Source of the DNA: Erodium maritimum | Taxonomy: Eukaryota > Streptophyta > Magnoliopsida > Geraniales > Geraniaceae | DNA length: 64,000 bases | NCBI GenBank assembly: GCA_963921825.1 | Contig: OY997593.1 | Span: 45,213,111 to 45,277,110, forward strand | Reading direction: 5' to 3' | Shown here: piece by piece, positions 35,849 through 47,929 of the stretch | Numbering within the stretch: position 1 is the first letter of the stretch | How the letters are laid out: the number at the start of each line of letters is the position of its first letter | Notes under the pieces: model-generated | Seen by the model: the letters and a program-made list of their open reading frames with translations, nothing else | Database searches by the model: none | Told to the model about the DNA's origin: nothing | Program-made: the position numbers and the translations under genes

Positions 35849-37003
35849 AGAAAACATTATTTATACGGACTATGAGAGAGTACAAATATAATGAAACCCC
35901 TCTTATCTCAAAATTATGAGAACTCATTCTAACCACTCTTAAAATCAAATATTCACCATGATGATACATCATCACCTCAATCCAACCCATTGTAGTAGTA
36001 TGATGCCATGTGGACAAGTGTCCATTTTTTTTCTTCATCAATTAACTAATTTAATAATTTCCGATTTGTTTGAACTCCGATTAGCTTCAAACTTGCGCAA
36101 ATATTTTTTTATTTTTCCAAGGGATATCTATCAAGTACCATATTGAATATATTTTGAAGAAAAAAATTTATATCGGGGTGATAAAAATAATGTTGAGTGT
36201 TGATAAATCTTCACTAATAAATATTTTATATCGGGTGATCAAATTAGTGCTAAATGTTGATAAAAAAACATGCACTGAAATGATAAAAAAAAACATGTGA
36301 TGAGGTGATAAAAATCAAGTTCCATTTTGATAATAAGGGTCATAGACTAGAGTTTAGTGTTGATAAATCTAGTGTTCAGTGTTGATAAAAAATATGTGAT
36401 GGAGTGATAAAATACGTGTAATTTAGTGATAAACCTAATGTTTAGTGTTGATAAACTAGTGTTCAGTGTTCATAAAAAACATGTGATGATGTGATAAAAA
36501 TCATGTTCGATTTTGGGAAATAATGTGATAGAACTAGTGTAAAGTGTTGATAAAACCAATGTAAAGTGTCGATAAAAATTACCGAGATATTTTTCAAAAT
36601 CAGCCCCGAAATAATTTTTTTTCGTGCTTCAAAATATATTCTTCACTAATTTTGATAGGAAGCTCTTGAAAAAACAAAAATATTGGCGCATGTTTGAAGC
36701 CAATCGGAGTTTAAACGAAGCGGGAATGATTAAACTAGTGAATTTGTAAAAAAAAAAGTAACAGGATAGTTGTACTAAAAAGCCCCTACCACTTATCAAA
36801 AAATATTGTGTTTTTGTAGTCAACAAGTCAACCACTCAATTGCATCTCATCCACCCATTTATGAAATAGATGTGGCTTGGATGGGTTCACACAATTTTTA
36901 GGTTAATGGTGAGTTTCTATTTGATTTCTTCTCGAAGGTGGGATACTCTAGAGAGGTAAGGGGTGATCTCTTTGTGCGAATTTTTATAAACAATAGAGTT
37001 TTC
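35849..37003. mobile_element. Foldback repeat with GATAAAA-rich core (copy 2)
   Basis: Inverted arms start GAGAAAACATTATTTATA (35849) and end TATAAACAATAGAGTTTTC (37003). Further matching arm blocks are AATTATGAGAACTCATTCT and AATTGTGTGAACCCATCC (as reverse complement). The core at 36175-36590 repeats GTGTTGATAAA and TGATAAAAA. It is collinear with copy 1 except that the hairpin MITE at 23114-23543 is absent. No coding sequence. Confidence 0.75.
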
Positions 37004-37249
37004 AGCTATCGCTTATTTATTTTTTATGAACTTAAGTTTAAGTTCGTATGAAAATGTCACAACCATTTATAGATTTGTTGAGCGATTGAGTTTGTAACAA
37101 TATGGAATTTTTTTTACTCATTATTAAGATTATTAGATTTATCTTTACGAAAAAATGTTATTATATTTATGCTTTTAGCACGGTAATGAAATAATTTAGT
37201 TCGTTTAATTATTTTCTTAATTTGAATGGTTTTTTACACGTTAGGCTAT
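37004..37249. other. AT-rich spacer
   Basis: Nothing recognised. Confidence 0.4.
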
Positions 37250-38290
37250 TGTTTTTTTAACATATAGGTAGATTATTTTATTACTTAGAAGTTAAAATTA
37301 CAAAAACAAAGCATAAAACATAAGACCAACAGTAATACCAAAAGAAAATGGTGAGACGAAAAACATGACCCGTAGATCCCAGACGCTAACCTTATAACTA
37401 GATACTCGACTATTCCAAGGACAATTTAATGGTGGATAGACTCCACCCTGGTGGCTACTCAGTTGTAGCACGAAAAAATCATTATCTAACTTGTCTTGAA
37501 AATGCCAGTTATGAATGATCTAATGCGTTCGAGAGGATAACGGGCATCTAGGGAGAACCCTAGATAATAGGGGAACTATGATGTCGGATTTTTAGCGACC
37601 TTTGCAGGGCGAGGTGTGCATCCTCACATACACTTCGGGGGCATTGGAATCTCGATCCAACGGATGTGGTTGGATCGCCAAGTTTCCACCAGTTGTTGCC
37701 AGTAGGAGCAATTGCTGATTCCATTCTCCTTAACTCCGAGTAGGGATGTCAGAGTCCCGATCCAGCATATGGGGATGCTGCACCTCTGCACGGATTCCCC
37801 AAATTAGCGGGTGCACCATCTCAACCGATTCATAGCAGAGGGGCAGTACACAAACATACTGTGTAGGCGGTGCAAGAGGCGGCTCTAGTGGTTGAGAGGT
37901 GATGGTTGTGGCGGTTCTGGTGGCAGAAGAGGCGAGGACGGTGACGACTCTAGTGGTAGAGAAGGGGGTAGTGGCGGCTCTGGTGGCAGAGGTAGCGGTT
38001 GTGGTGGTGTTGTTAGGTCTTGATCGATTGTGGGGGATGGCGGCGGCGCTAGTGGCAACATTGGGATCGACATCGGAGAGGAGACACGCCCACATAGACG
38101 AGGTGATGGGAATGAGCCTGGAATAGACCGGACAAAGCCCGGGAGACGGGACCGTACATAATCGATGGTAGGTTGCACTACAACGATGATGGGAGCGGGT
38201 TATGGCAAAGTTTCTAGAACGAGAACAATCGATGCTCGAACACTCATGAATGCACTAAAACCGGCTGCCTTGGGAGAGAGCTTTTAGATA
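37250..38290 (-). mobile_element. LINE-derived retroposon, - strand
   Basis: The - strand ends in an A-run at 37251-37257. The 3' part contains GGTTAGCGTCTGGGATCTAC, and its upstream part reads as Ser/Pro-rich coding-like text (37730-38180). Homologous to 52803-53870 (same strand) and 28690-29966 (opposite strand). No RT domain. Confidence 0.6.
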
Positions 38291-38304
38291 TTGATTTAAT
38301 TTAA

Positions 38305-38732
38305 GGGTAAATTACAAATGCATACCCTTAAGTATGCACGTTTAACCGATGAATACCCTGAAGTTTAAAGTTAACTGATGCATACCCTGAAGTTACGAAT
38401 TGTAACTCAAAACCCCTCCGTCAACTAAAATGACGAAAATACCCTCAACTACACTTCAATAAGTATGTTAAAAAAATTATTTAAAAATTACTTTTGTTAT
38501 ATATACATATTTACTTATTAAATGACTTCATTTTTATTTAAAAAATCACTTCATTTATATTTAAAAAAAATATATTTAAAAAAATCATTGAGGGTATTTT
38601 CGTCATTTTAGCTGACAGAAGGGGTTTTGAGTTACAACTCGTAACTTCAGGGTATACATTAGTTAACTTTAAACTTCAGGGTAATCATCGGTTAAACGTG
38701 ACAACTTCAGGGTATGCATTTGTAGTTTACCC
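38305..38732. mobile_element. Long-TIR hairpin MITE, Mutator-like (copy C)
   Basis: 428 bp, beginning GGGTAAATTACAAATGC and ending GCATTTGTAGTTTACCC, with inverted arms of about 140 bp (inner ends AAAATGACGAAAATACCC and its complement). Perfect 9-bp duplications TTAATTTAA lie at 38296-38304 and 38733-38741. Same family as copy B. Confidence 0.92.
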
Positions 38733-38940
38733 TTAATTTAATTGAAGTATCGCTTAACTTAATTTCTTACGCCTTTGTCAGTTGCACCAGTTTTATAAAA
38801 ACACTATTTTCAATAATAAATACTATAAGACGAATTTATGAAGTTGGATGCGAGGAAAATAGTTTAATAACAAATTTGCAGCAAGTTAGATAATACAATG
38901 CCTTATGAATATATTTAACCACATTTTAATCATGTATAAC

Positions 38941-39890
38941 TTTTTTTTGATCAATGAAAAATACGATTTTATTCCCAAAATAAAGCTCCAAAAAGGATAA
39001 GTACAATGAGAAGAGGAAGGGCAAAAAGGCTCAACAGAAAAGAAAAAAGCCCAAACTAAGAGAAGCCCAAAAGACATGGGTAACTCAAAGAAACCCTGAC
39101 AAACCCACACACGCGTATCGAACTCGGTGCGCACGCTGACATAGGGAACGCGCGGAGCCACTCGCGAGAACCAAGACGCCGAGAACCCCAGCCCGAGATC
39201 GACACCGGAGCCAAACCTGTACCGGAGAAGTTAACAGGGACCAGCGTGAAAACAGCTCGAAACCAAACGGACGAGGAGAGGGTGTCGCGGTCCAACACCC
39301 AAGAGAACCGACATCCTAACCTGACCGATCAGTTCACGACGGGCTCAGGCGATGGGAGCGACGAAACCAGCGGCGAGGGAAGAGCCGGGGTCAGCACCTA
39401 GATAACCGGAAACCTAGAACACTGAGATAACCAAGCGAGCGGCAACGAGCGAGAAGGACACGACACGAGCAGAGGAGGAACATGCAGAGGACAACAGCTA
39501 AGCCACAAACAGGAGAGAGGACGGAGCACAGCGGAGACGCCACCACAGCTTACCCAATAGACCAAGGAGGACCCAAGCCTCAAGTACCCAGAGAGCCCGA
39601 AGGCAGGGACGGAGGAAGATCTCTGGAGATGAGGCGACGAGAAGGCTGGGGAAACCAAGGCGGAAGGTTCACCGGAGAAGCGAGGACGGAGAAGGCAGGC
39701 TAGAGAGGCGCTGCCGGAGAGAACGCCGAAGTCCGAACGAAAGATACAGACAAGAGAAATGAAAGAGAGTATGGGCAAGCTAGGAACAAAAGGAGGTCCG
39801 GCGGTCTCCAACGGTAGGAGACCGCCGACGAGGACGAAGAAAGGAGAGGGAGGCCAAGGGTTTTTTTTGTTTTTTGGTTGAGAAGAAAAT
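38941..39890 (-). mobile_element. LINE-derived retroposon with GC-rich leader and poly(A)
   Basis: On the - strand, a GC-rich, pyrimidine-rich leader (39860 downward; Leu/Ser/Pro-rich ORF 39811-39398) is joined to a 3' end reading GGGAATAAAATCGTATTTTTC, then GATCAAAAAAAA at 38941. No RT. Resembles the 34562-35806 retroposon in layout. Confidence 0.6.
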
Positions 39891-39969
39891 AGTCATTTCT
39901 TTGGATTCATCGCTTCCATTTGTACACTATCATGTATAACTTATTATTGAAATCTCTATAATCATGGCG

Positions 39970-41408
39970 TTAAACAAACCTAAGAGGAGCTCTCAATACT
40001 AGTGGCAGCTAGGTCTTGTTCTTTCCGCCATCGCTGATCCTTTGTTTGGTATTTGATTACTTCTAGTGGGGTGATAGATCTTAGGCAGTTTTGGTGCTAG
40101 TTCTCTTGGAGGCCGGGGTGAAATATAACCATGATCCAAGCTTTTGGTGACTAGTTTGTGCATCGATTTATAGGGTTTCGCATACTTCACTTGGAGGTAG
40201 GAGGATGGAAGGGATGGTTCAAGGGAGGGAAGGAGGGTCTCGTTGGTCCTTTGTGTAGGGACGGTCCGATTCCATTCGTCACGCAGTCTGTGGGTATCCT
40301 CGTGTTCATTGCAACGTCTCCTAGTATTACTTGTGTCCTCGGCGGTTCTCTCGAGGGGAGGGATGATTGTGGCCTGGTCGGTCGTCGTAAGGTATTTTAT
40401 GGTAGGGCGGTGAAATACTATTGGCCGCGTGGCTATGCAGGATTCTATGCCTTGATCGGATGAGTTATTCAAGCGGCCGACCACCAGTGGTGGCAGACGG
40501 TGCAAAACATCAGAAAGTTGTTGGTCAAGGCGACGTTCGGGTGATCTCGGGCAGGCAGGCCGACAACGGTAGCAGCGGCAGAGGACATAGTGGAGGTAGT
40601 CGGAGAAATTGGCCTGCACTTCGACCTACACCTGTTGTCCGTCTAAGTGCAGAGGGGACATGCACCGTAGGTACCTGATGTTCAGTCAGCGATATGAGGT
40701 ACCTGTCTGCTGGTAGTGCTCAGACGTTCAATGGTCCAACACTAATCCTAAGTAGTGATTCAAAGGGGCATGTGGAGTCCAATGGAGGGATAGCACAACC
40801 GGCGAGTGGCGGAACACACTCTCTCCTGGATCAATGAGGACTTCGTGGTCCAGTGAGGGGTTTGTTGGTAATACCGCCATGTTGGACGATGGGTGGCATC
40901 GCTTCTAACAAGTACCGGCGCAACATTCTTCAAATAGATCGTGAACCAACAATTTTACGTTTCTAAAGGCCCTCATTATCATCAGAAGGGGGACGTCGTC
41001 AGCTGGCTCCTAGGGAGGATGCATAGTCCAAATGAGCCACTTCAGTCCCTAGTTACAGGGCTGCCTAAGCCGTCATTCTTGGGCTTCCGTATTCTATTGG
41101 AGTACAGTCCAAAGTCAATTTGTGTTTGTTAGGATCATATGGTTTATTCGACCCTACCCCATAGTCTTAAGCCGTTTTACCGGTTGCCTCAGTTGTTATC
41201 GCACCATTCTCCTGTCGAAATCCTTAAAACACTTCGTAAAAGAGTAATTTTCAATTTAGTAGTTATCCCAAGATGTGTGGATATGTTATTTTGTTTCTTT
41301 GCAATTATTTTAATTATTAGTTGTCTCTCCTAGGTGACTCGTTTTGTGATTGTACCTCTGGAAAGTTCTTTTTATTAATACATTACTCTCTTTACCGCTA
41401 AAAAACAT
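39970..41408 (+). mobile_element. LINE-derived retroposon, ORF1-like remnant, + strand
   Basis: GC-rich block ending in CTTTACCGCTAAAAAA near 41406. Broken coding-like text on the + strand around 40158-40463 (HRFIGFRILHLEVGGWKGW) weakly resembles the DUF4283 part of LINE ORF1. The 206-codon ORF on the opposite strand (40619-39999) is most likely its shadow. Class fairly likely, details uncertain. Confidence 0.45.
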
Positions 41409-41609
41409 TGTAATCATGTTGATTTGGATTTTTTTGTGCTTATTGTGTTTTACATCTAAATTATAAAGGAAAATACGTCATTTTATGTGAAGTTTAACAA
41501 AAAGACAAATTCATGATTTTTTTTTTACAAATATTATAAACGAAAACTATAAATTATCAAAAATGAATACTTAACATAATTTTTTTTTAAAGTAAACTCT
41601 CTCATTAGT
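41409..41609. other. AT-rich spacer
   Basis: Nothing recognised. Confidence 0.35.
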
Positions 41610-41917
41610 TGCTCCATTTTCTAGGGTTAGTAGCAATGTCAACTTTTAGTGCTCGGCGTCAACGACAACAGGTAAAGGTAAGAGGTCTTGTCCTCTCCTC
41701 CAATCTCTCATGATCTGGCTCCATCTTCTCGGTCATTGTCCCCGATTCGTCTTGGTCTAGCAGCGACGATGACAACGATGGGTCTGGTGTTCTCAGCCCA
41801 GGCGATGACATAGACGAACACACCTCCGTTTGCACAGTCATGCGGTGGTGGTCTCTATTAGGTCTCTCTCGTGGACTGGCCACATGGCATCCTACGACGA
41901 ACACCAACAAGGGGCCC

Positions 41918-44423
41918 TGATGAGCATAAATGTGTCCTATCTAATTTGACCATTTTTCTCCGTTTTTTTACCATCTTTGTGCTCATTTTTATATTTTTAG
42001 TGTTTAGTATTAATTGGTTTAAACCTCGTTCTTAGTCGATACTTTTCATTTTTTCAAACTATATTCATGATTGGTCTTGTTTTGTAGGCCACGGAAAAAA
42101 TAAAATTATTGGTGAAAGAGCGTTGTGGATTGAAGGTATAACGAAGAGGGAATGAGCGTCGGAAGTTTAAAGTGAAAATTGAAAAAGCTAAAGTAGAAGA
42201 GGATTTAGTGTTCTGCGCCCCGCGCGCTTTCTGTGCGCCCGCGCGCCTGAACCATGCTTCTTGCATACTTTCGCGCATTGACCAAAACATGCGTTGGTCA
42301 GCCAGGTTGCATGCCACCATCGCTACTCCCGTCCGAATGTGATCACTCGCGCCTCCACAGTCTAATCCTTTCCTAGTTCGCGTGGTTTTGAAGTAGTGAG
42401 ATTCTATTTTTTTTCTTAGTCGTGTATGTGTATATATATGATTGAATTAATTTCAAGTGTCATTTTTTTCTTTTTGTCTCTCTCTCTCTTATTTTTGAGT
42501 GTTCTTCATCTTGAGATCATTTTCTACCATCTAAGGCTATAACCAAGACTATCCAAGGAGATTTTAAGCATCCATGAGCCTCCCACCATCTCCAACTTCT
42601 CCATTTTCATGGGTTGAAGCTTTGGAGAGTTGGAGATGGCGGGTTTGCAAGCTAGAGAAGATTTTGATTGAGTTTCTCAACCCAATCCTGGTTCTAACTT
42701 CTACCCTTCTATATTTTTTGTAAAGCTCGGTTTTTTGGTATGCTTGAGTAGGATTTGGAATCCATAACCTTGGACTTCAATCTTTGGTCATGTGTGTTGT
42801 GTAAGTGTTGATTTCCTTTGAATTGATGCATTAGTTTATGGTTAATTTAATGTTGGGGATGTTTATGACATGATTTTGGGTTGTTGAGCTTAAATAACAT
42901 TCACTTGCTTGTATGGGTATTTAATCTATATTTAAGCTAAAAGATGTTCAAGCATGATTCTCTTACTTTGTGTTTGATAATTTCATGTTTTAAACCCGAT
43001 TGCATGTGCAAGCTATTTCATCTCTCGGGTGTATATTTAGTGAACTTATCTAGGATTTCCGACATTCACATGTCTTGATTTCCTACTGACGAGATAGAAA
43101 TATGATAGAGTGTGTTTTCTCGATTCTCTTGAGTGTTTCAAGCCGAACGAAAGATTTGGGGATTTTCCCATAATTGTTGTGTGCACTATGTAAATTGATG
43201 TTTGGAGCGATCCATGATTCGATCTAGTGCGAGACGAGATTTCACTTTTATAGAATTTGCTTACACTTGTGTATTACCAGAATATCGTGATTCGCTGTTC
43301 TATGTAGTTCGCCTTAATTATCGACGACCGTATATATTGTGGCATTCGGTACTTAGGATGATTGAACTAGGCGTACCTAAGTAGGTCCGTTGAATATTTT
43401 AGAGTTTACTTACGCTTGCGTATTAATAGAGTTTCGTGATTCATTACTCTATGTAGTTCTACTTGCTTACCGAACTCATCTTGATCGGTGGGGTTTGGTT
43501 TTCAAGAAGTGAGCTAGGAGTAGCTAAGTAGATTCGTCCATAATTTAGAGTTTACTCATGCTTGTGTATTACCAGAGCTTCGTGATTTTTTGCTCTATTT
43601 AGTTCTCCTTCATTATCGATTTATTCGGTCGTCAAGTTGAATGAACTAGGCGTAGCTGAGTAGATTCGCCAATTTATTTAGATTGCTCTCATGCTTGTGT
43701 AGTACCAGAGTATCGTGATTCGATACTCTATTTAGTTATACTTGATTTTCGGTGTTCATCGTTATTGATGGCATTCGAGAATTAGGAAGTGAACTAGGCG
43801 TAGCTAAGTCGATTCGCCGAGTGGTGTAGTTATCTCTACTTGTGGTAGTTGGTAGCGTGAGAGACATGCATTCGTTGTCGTTATCTCTCGTTCGAGGATT
43901 GATCGAGCTTCGCTCAAGGTCATATAACTACACCCTATTTTATTACTTTCCGATGATTGGTGGTTCGCATATCGGTCCGGGCAATGGTCTTGTGCCCTCT
44001 CCCCGTGACTAGTATGTGGTTGATATCATGATACTGCATACATAAGAACTTAAGTGTTCTAAGACCATAAGGAAAGCATTATTTGATTTCACCATCGTTA
44101 ACCAAACCATGCGTTAGTTGGAAGTCATATTTACTTGTGCCCGTGACCGGCTCTTTGTGTGAATCGAAAGTTATGTGTGGTAGCATTTAGATAGATTTTA
44201 TTGTTTTTTAAAACCTTAATAAAAACTTTTACTTTTTGTCCTTTATTTTCCCTTTCGGGGATGTGGAAGTGACTGCCCACATCCCCAGGTTTTAGCAAAA
44301 TACTAGTGATACCTATACTCCCTGTGAGATCGACCGGTACTTAACCGTCTTTATATTTCTTGATGACCGTGTCCAGATGCACGTCAAAAGAGGGATTTGA
44401 CGCATAGTCATCCGCACTCGTCA
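41918..44423 (+). mobile_element. Solo LTR, 2.5 kb, with 5-bp target duplication GGCCC
   Basis: Starts TGATGAGCATAAATG and ends CACTCGTCA, so the termini are a short imperfect inverted repeat of the TG...CA type. GGCCC occurs immediately before (41913-41917) and after (44424-44428). The 3' part contains CTCCCTGTGAGATCGACCGG, reminiscent of LTR ends of Tat/Athila-type gypsy elements; the lineage is inference. No internal gag or pol, so it is a solo LTR left by LTR-LTR recombination. Orientation assumed. Confidence 0.85.
43236..43840 (+). repeat. Tandem repeat inside the solo LTR, ~130-160-bp unit, 4 copies
   Basis: Recurring blocks TAGAGTTTACTTACGCTTG, GTATTACCAGAGTATCGTG, CTCTATTTAGTT and GAACTAGGCGTAGCTAAGT start near 43236, 43398, 43543 and 43676 with moderate divergence. 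Confidence 0.82.
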
Positions 44424-45930
44424 GGCCCTCACCCTTGTCAACCTTGACTGATCTCCCCCTCTCACTCTATTTTTCCATGTCGAGTCCATTTCTCCTCTCA
44501 TCTGATTCTAGTTACTCCTCTAGAGAAGATGCAAATGGATAGTCATGAAGGGCCAGAGGTTCGAGATTGACGAAGGGGATCAAAGGAGGATGAGGACTCA
44601 AGGGATAGGGACATGGATTTACTTGGATGAGAGGTATCTAGATTTCTAGAGGAGAAGACTAAGCATGATAGGCATCAATCGGAGACTCTTCTGATGGTGT
44701 TGCAACGTCTCAGGGATCCTCTGTCAGGCACAATGAACCAATGACAGCATCGAGGGTCACATGACCACCCTAGGGATTCTGCCACCCAGATAGACCAAGC
44801 TGGATTGGATAGGTTGGGCCATTTTGGGTCGACCAGGGTTGGAAAAGGCCCAATGGGTTTGGGGAATTTCGGCCAGATAATGGAGGATTCAGACAAAGTG
44901 TACCGGGCTTCAGAGATTCTCCTTTTACAAACTAAGCCAAGATGGCCCTAGTCGGGGTAGGCTGGGCCAGGGGGAATTTCCCCCTACGAGACCGAGATAT
45001 GGAGGTTCGAAAGGGAGTCGGGTTAGCAGGATCGACAAAACCGAAGGGAAAATCCATTCAGAAAGGAGGACAGTGGACAACCTGGTTTGGGTGATTTGGG
45101 TACCTGAATGAGAGGTTTATCCATCAGGGAGGTAGTAGAACCCTCGATGGATATTTACAGACGAGGTCTTAATTTTGTGTATACAGTAGCAACAAGGGTG
45201 ATGACTACGAGGACGTCTTTTTGGCAGTCCCTGGTCGATCGACTTAGTGACCTATGGAAACCCTAGGATATGGAAGCTCGTCCCCTAGAGGACGATGTTG
45301 TGGGTTTATATTTTTGATGACGAGAGAACATGCTCGAGTTTTAGTTGATGAGTCGTGGGAATTTCGTCGCTCCCTAGTACTATTTGCGAATATAGGCCCT
45401 AGATGTGGCCCCAATATATGACTTTCACCCATTTCTCGGTATGTGCTCGTATCACCAACTTGCTGGTGGGAGATTGGAACCAGGGCGTCGTCTTTTGATC
45501 GGGGAGTATGCTTGGTACTTTCCTGGTTGTGGACGTTGATGTGAATGGTATGGGTTGGGGCGACTTCATGCAGACTAGGATATGAGTGGATGTTCATCTT
45601 CCTCTCCAGAGCCAATTGTGGTTTTGGTTGACCTAGTCTCAAGTACGTACGTTATTTCGTATATCTTATGAACGCCTACTGGATTATTATTTTTGGATGC
45701 AGGTGTGTCAGATACCTGATATCAGCCTTCCCCTTAGACCACCGGAGCATGGGATTGTCATCGAACGGTGGTCACGGGTACTAATTGAGCCTGCTTGGGG
45801 GGATCATCTAGTCAATCGACATCTAACTTTATTCTCATGGCACCAAAGCTAGTAGACCGTAAAGGTAAAGGCAAGGCAGTAGCAGAGGAGACCTCTCCGA
45901 TTGACCGAGATCGATCTTTTTGTTAGTCTT

Positions 45931-46855
45931 AGTGCCCGTAGTTCAATCCTAAATGTCCAAATGTATATATCATCGTTAGCAATAAAATTAAAGCGGCTTT
46001 ATATTACTTATGTGTTGGAGTAATATATCGATGTGTGCTATGATCTATGCCCACCATGCGAATAGAACCATAGATCGAGATAGATCACACTCGATGGGTC
46101 CCTAGTCACCAAAGCTTTACTAGAAGCGACTAGTATGAAAGACGACTCTTTATGGCTTACATTCTGTTAGTCATTGGAATGGGATTCCGGAGTCTGATCA
46201 TAGATATCACGTGGGACATGATATTGGACGACCCGACATGAATATGTGCCATAGATCAAGTCATGAACATATTCATTGTCGTAGCTTGTCATGTATCCTT
46301 AGACCAAAGAGTCTTTGTGATCGCTATGTAGTCAACAACTGAGTTTGACCTGAGCCTAACGTTGTCCGTAACAGGGCTTCCATAACGGCCTGGATTGGCT
46401 TGGGGACGGGCTACATGAGTGATACGAAAGACGACTAAGGGATTTATCCCTCATACTGAGGTATGGGAAAGATATCGGTTCTCGGCCGCTTGATCGAGAG
46501 TGACTGAAAGAATAGCATGGCCATGCACGTGATACTGGGTATCATATCTTCAGTCATCTCACATATCAAGGAACATTGATTGAGAATAATAAGGATGACG
46601 GCTCTATTCCTTATCTCAATCAGGATATCAGAGATAAAAGGATAATGACAGGGACGACATAAAGGTTCGAATCGACAGGGTCGATTCGTTATGCAGTGTC
46701 AGGCAATACTAAAGACTCGTTAGTCGCCACTCAAATAAGATCAAGTAAAATGGGATTTTACGTTGATCTATTGACATGCATAAACCTAAGGGTCACACCG
46801 GAGGATGAAACTCATTGACACATTTATGGAGAATGTCCAAAAGGGAGTTGTCTCG

Positions 46856-46856
<1 letters not shown>
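45931..46856. other. Unclassified intergenic sequence
   Basis: Moderate GC content, no ORF with a recognisable domain. The texture resembles LTR or element-internal non-coding sequence, but no partner copy exists in the window. Confidence 0.35.

Positions 46857-46860
<4 letters not shown>

Positions 46861-46906
<46 letters not shown>
46861..46906. repeat. (TA)n microsatellite, left block
   Basis: About 23 TA units directly abutting the left end of the MITE. Confidence 0.97.
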
Positions 46907-46912
<6 letters not shown>

Positions 46913-47345
46913 CTATCCAGTAAAAACCACCCTTATTGTGCAAACTACAAACCAATCTAACTCACAGGATGCGGTCAAAGTGACGTCAGCAGAGCGCACG
47001 CGATGCTGACACGTGGCCGCTTCGTGCGCGCCTCTGCCCGTGCGCGTGCGCGTGTTGACCACGCGCACGCGGGGGTGCTGATAGTTTAGTACAAATGCAA
47101 ACTATCAGCACTGTGCGCGCAACCTATCAGCACCGTGCTACACAAACTATCAGTACTCTGCGCGCGCGCGCCCACGTGTCAGCACCTGGTGAGTTCATAG
47201 TTTGCACAATAAGGTGCGGTGTTTTATATATTTATTGTCCACGTGTCAGCATCTGGTGCGCTCTGCCGACATCACTTTGGGGGGATCTTATGACTCAGAT
47301 TGGTTCGTAGTTTGCATAATAAGGAATAGTTTGTACCTGATACCA

Positions 47346-47349
<4 letters not shown>
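46907..47349. mobile_element. Foldback MITE inserted in (TA)n (Micron-like)
   Basis: 443 bp with imperfect inverted ends. The left end GGGTAGCTATCC... continues to CTTATTGTGCAAACTAC and AAACCAATCT; the right end read in reverse is GGGTTGGTATCAGG... to CTTATTATGCAAACTAC and GAACCAATCT. The interior is GC-rich with GCGCGC runs and mirrored CACGTGTCAGCA blocks. Both ends abut (TA)n exactly, as in Micron-type MITEs that target TA microsatellites. Confidence 0.82.

Positions 47350-47432
<83 letters not shown>
47350..47432. repeat. (TA)n microsatellite, right block
   Basis: About 41 AT units directly abutting the right end of the MITE. It creates spurious ORFs of repeated Tyr-Ile on both strands. 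Confidence 0.97.
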
Positions 47433-47437
<5 letters not shown>

Positions 47438-47929
47438 TTGGAAGCCAGCTCGGAAAAAAAAATGCATAAGAAAGGAACAAGTAGATGAGACTGAAAACAT
47501 ATTGCAATAATTAGAAATTATTGGAAGATGTAGTGTCGATCTAGTGTGCCGAATGGTAATGTGGACCTGCAGCGCATCGTTTTCAATTCTTCGTTTTAGT
47601 GGATCAAATCCAAAGTAGAGACACCCAAGACCCAACCACTAGCTCTGATAATGGTGCGCTGTACGACTTGTCGCTTTATTATTTTTTAGACTGTCCAACA
47701 ATAGACGATGCGTTTTGAGCACATGCAATCGGTGGGGTCTTTCACGGTGGCTTAAATTTTAGTTTCTGCATAAATTTAAAAATTATATTTATCTCTTACT
47801 ATATTATATAAAATATCTTTTTTGTTTTGAACAAAGATCTTACCGGAAGCACAAGCACTAACACTGGAACAAGATATTGAACTCCTATCAATGTCTACAC
47901 ATATTCAAAGGCTCTCTTCTATCTCCTTG
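47433..47929. other. Spacer
   Basis: No gene or repeat recognised. Confidence 0.35.

Larger units (their letters stand above)
41610..45930 (+). pseudogene. LINE ORF1 (DUF4283-type) remnant split by a solo LTR
   Basis: Left piece 41610-41917 and right piece 44424-45930 are interrupted by the 2.5-kb LTR. In the right piece, 45508-45640 translates to GTFLVVDVDVNGMGWGDFM, then a stop, then VDVHLPLQSQLWF. This is the conserved 'G-x-F ... WG-x-F-x-R-x-R ... D-x-P-L' part of plant LINE ORF1 proteins that precedes the zinc knuckle. Many stops. The 3' end of the LINE is missing or unrecognised. Confidence 0.6.

Noticed and set aside
39999-40619. 206-codon ORF on the - strand
   Set aside because: No domain, no splice or promoter context. 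It lies opposite a LINE-like, GC-rich + strand remnant where long shadow ORFs are expected.
47288-47635. ORFs of alternating Tyr-Ile on both strands
   Set aside because: Direct product of translating the (TA)n microsatellite.
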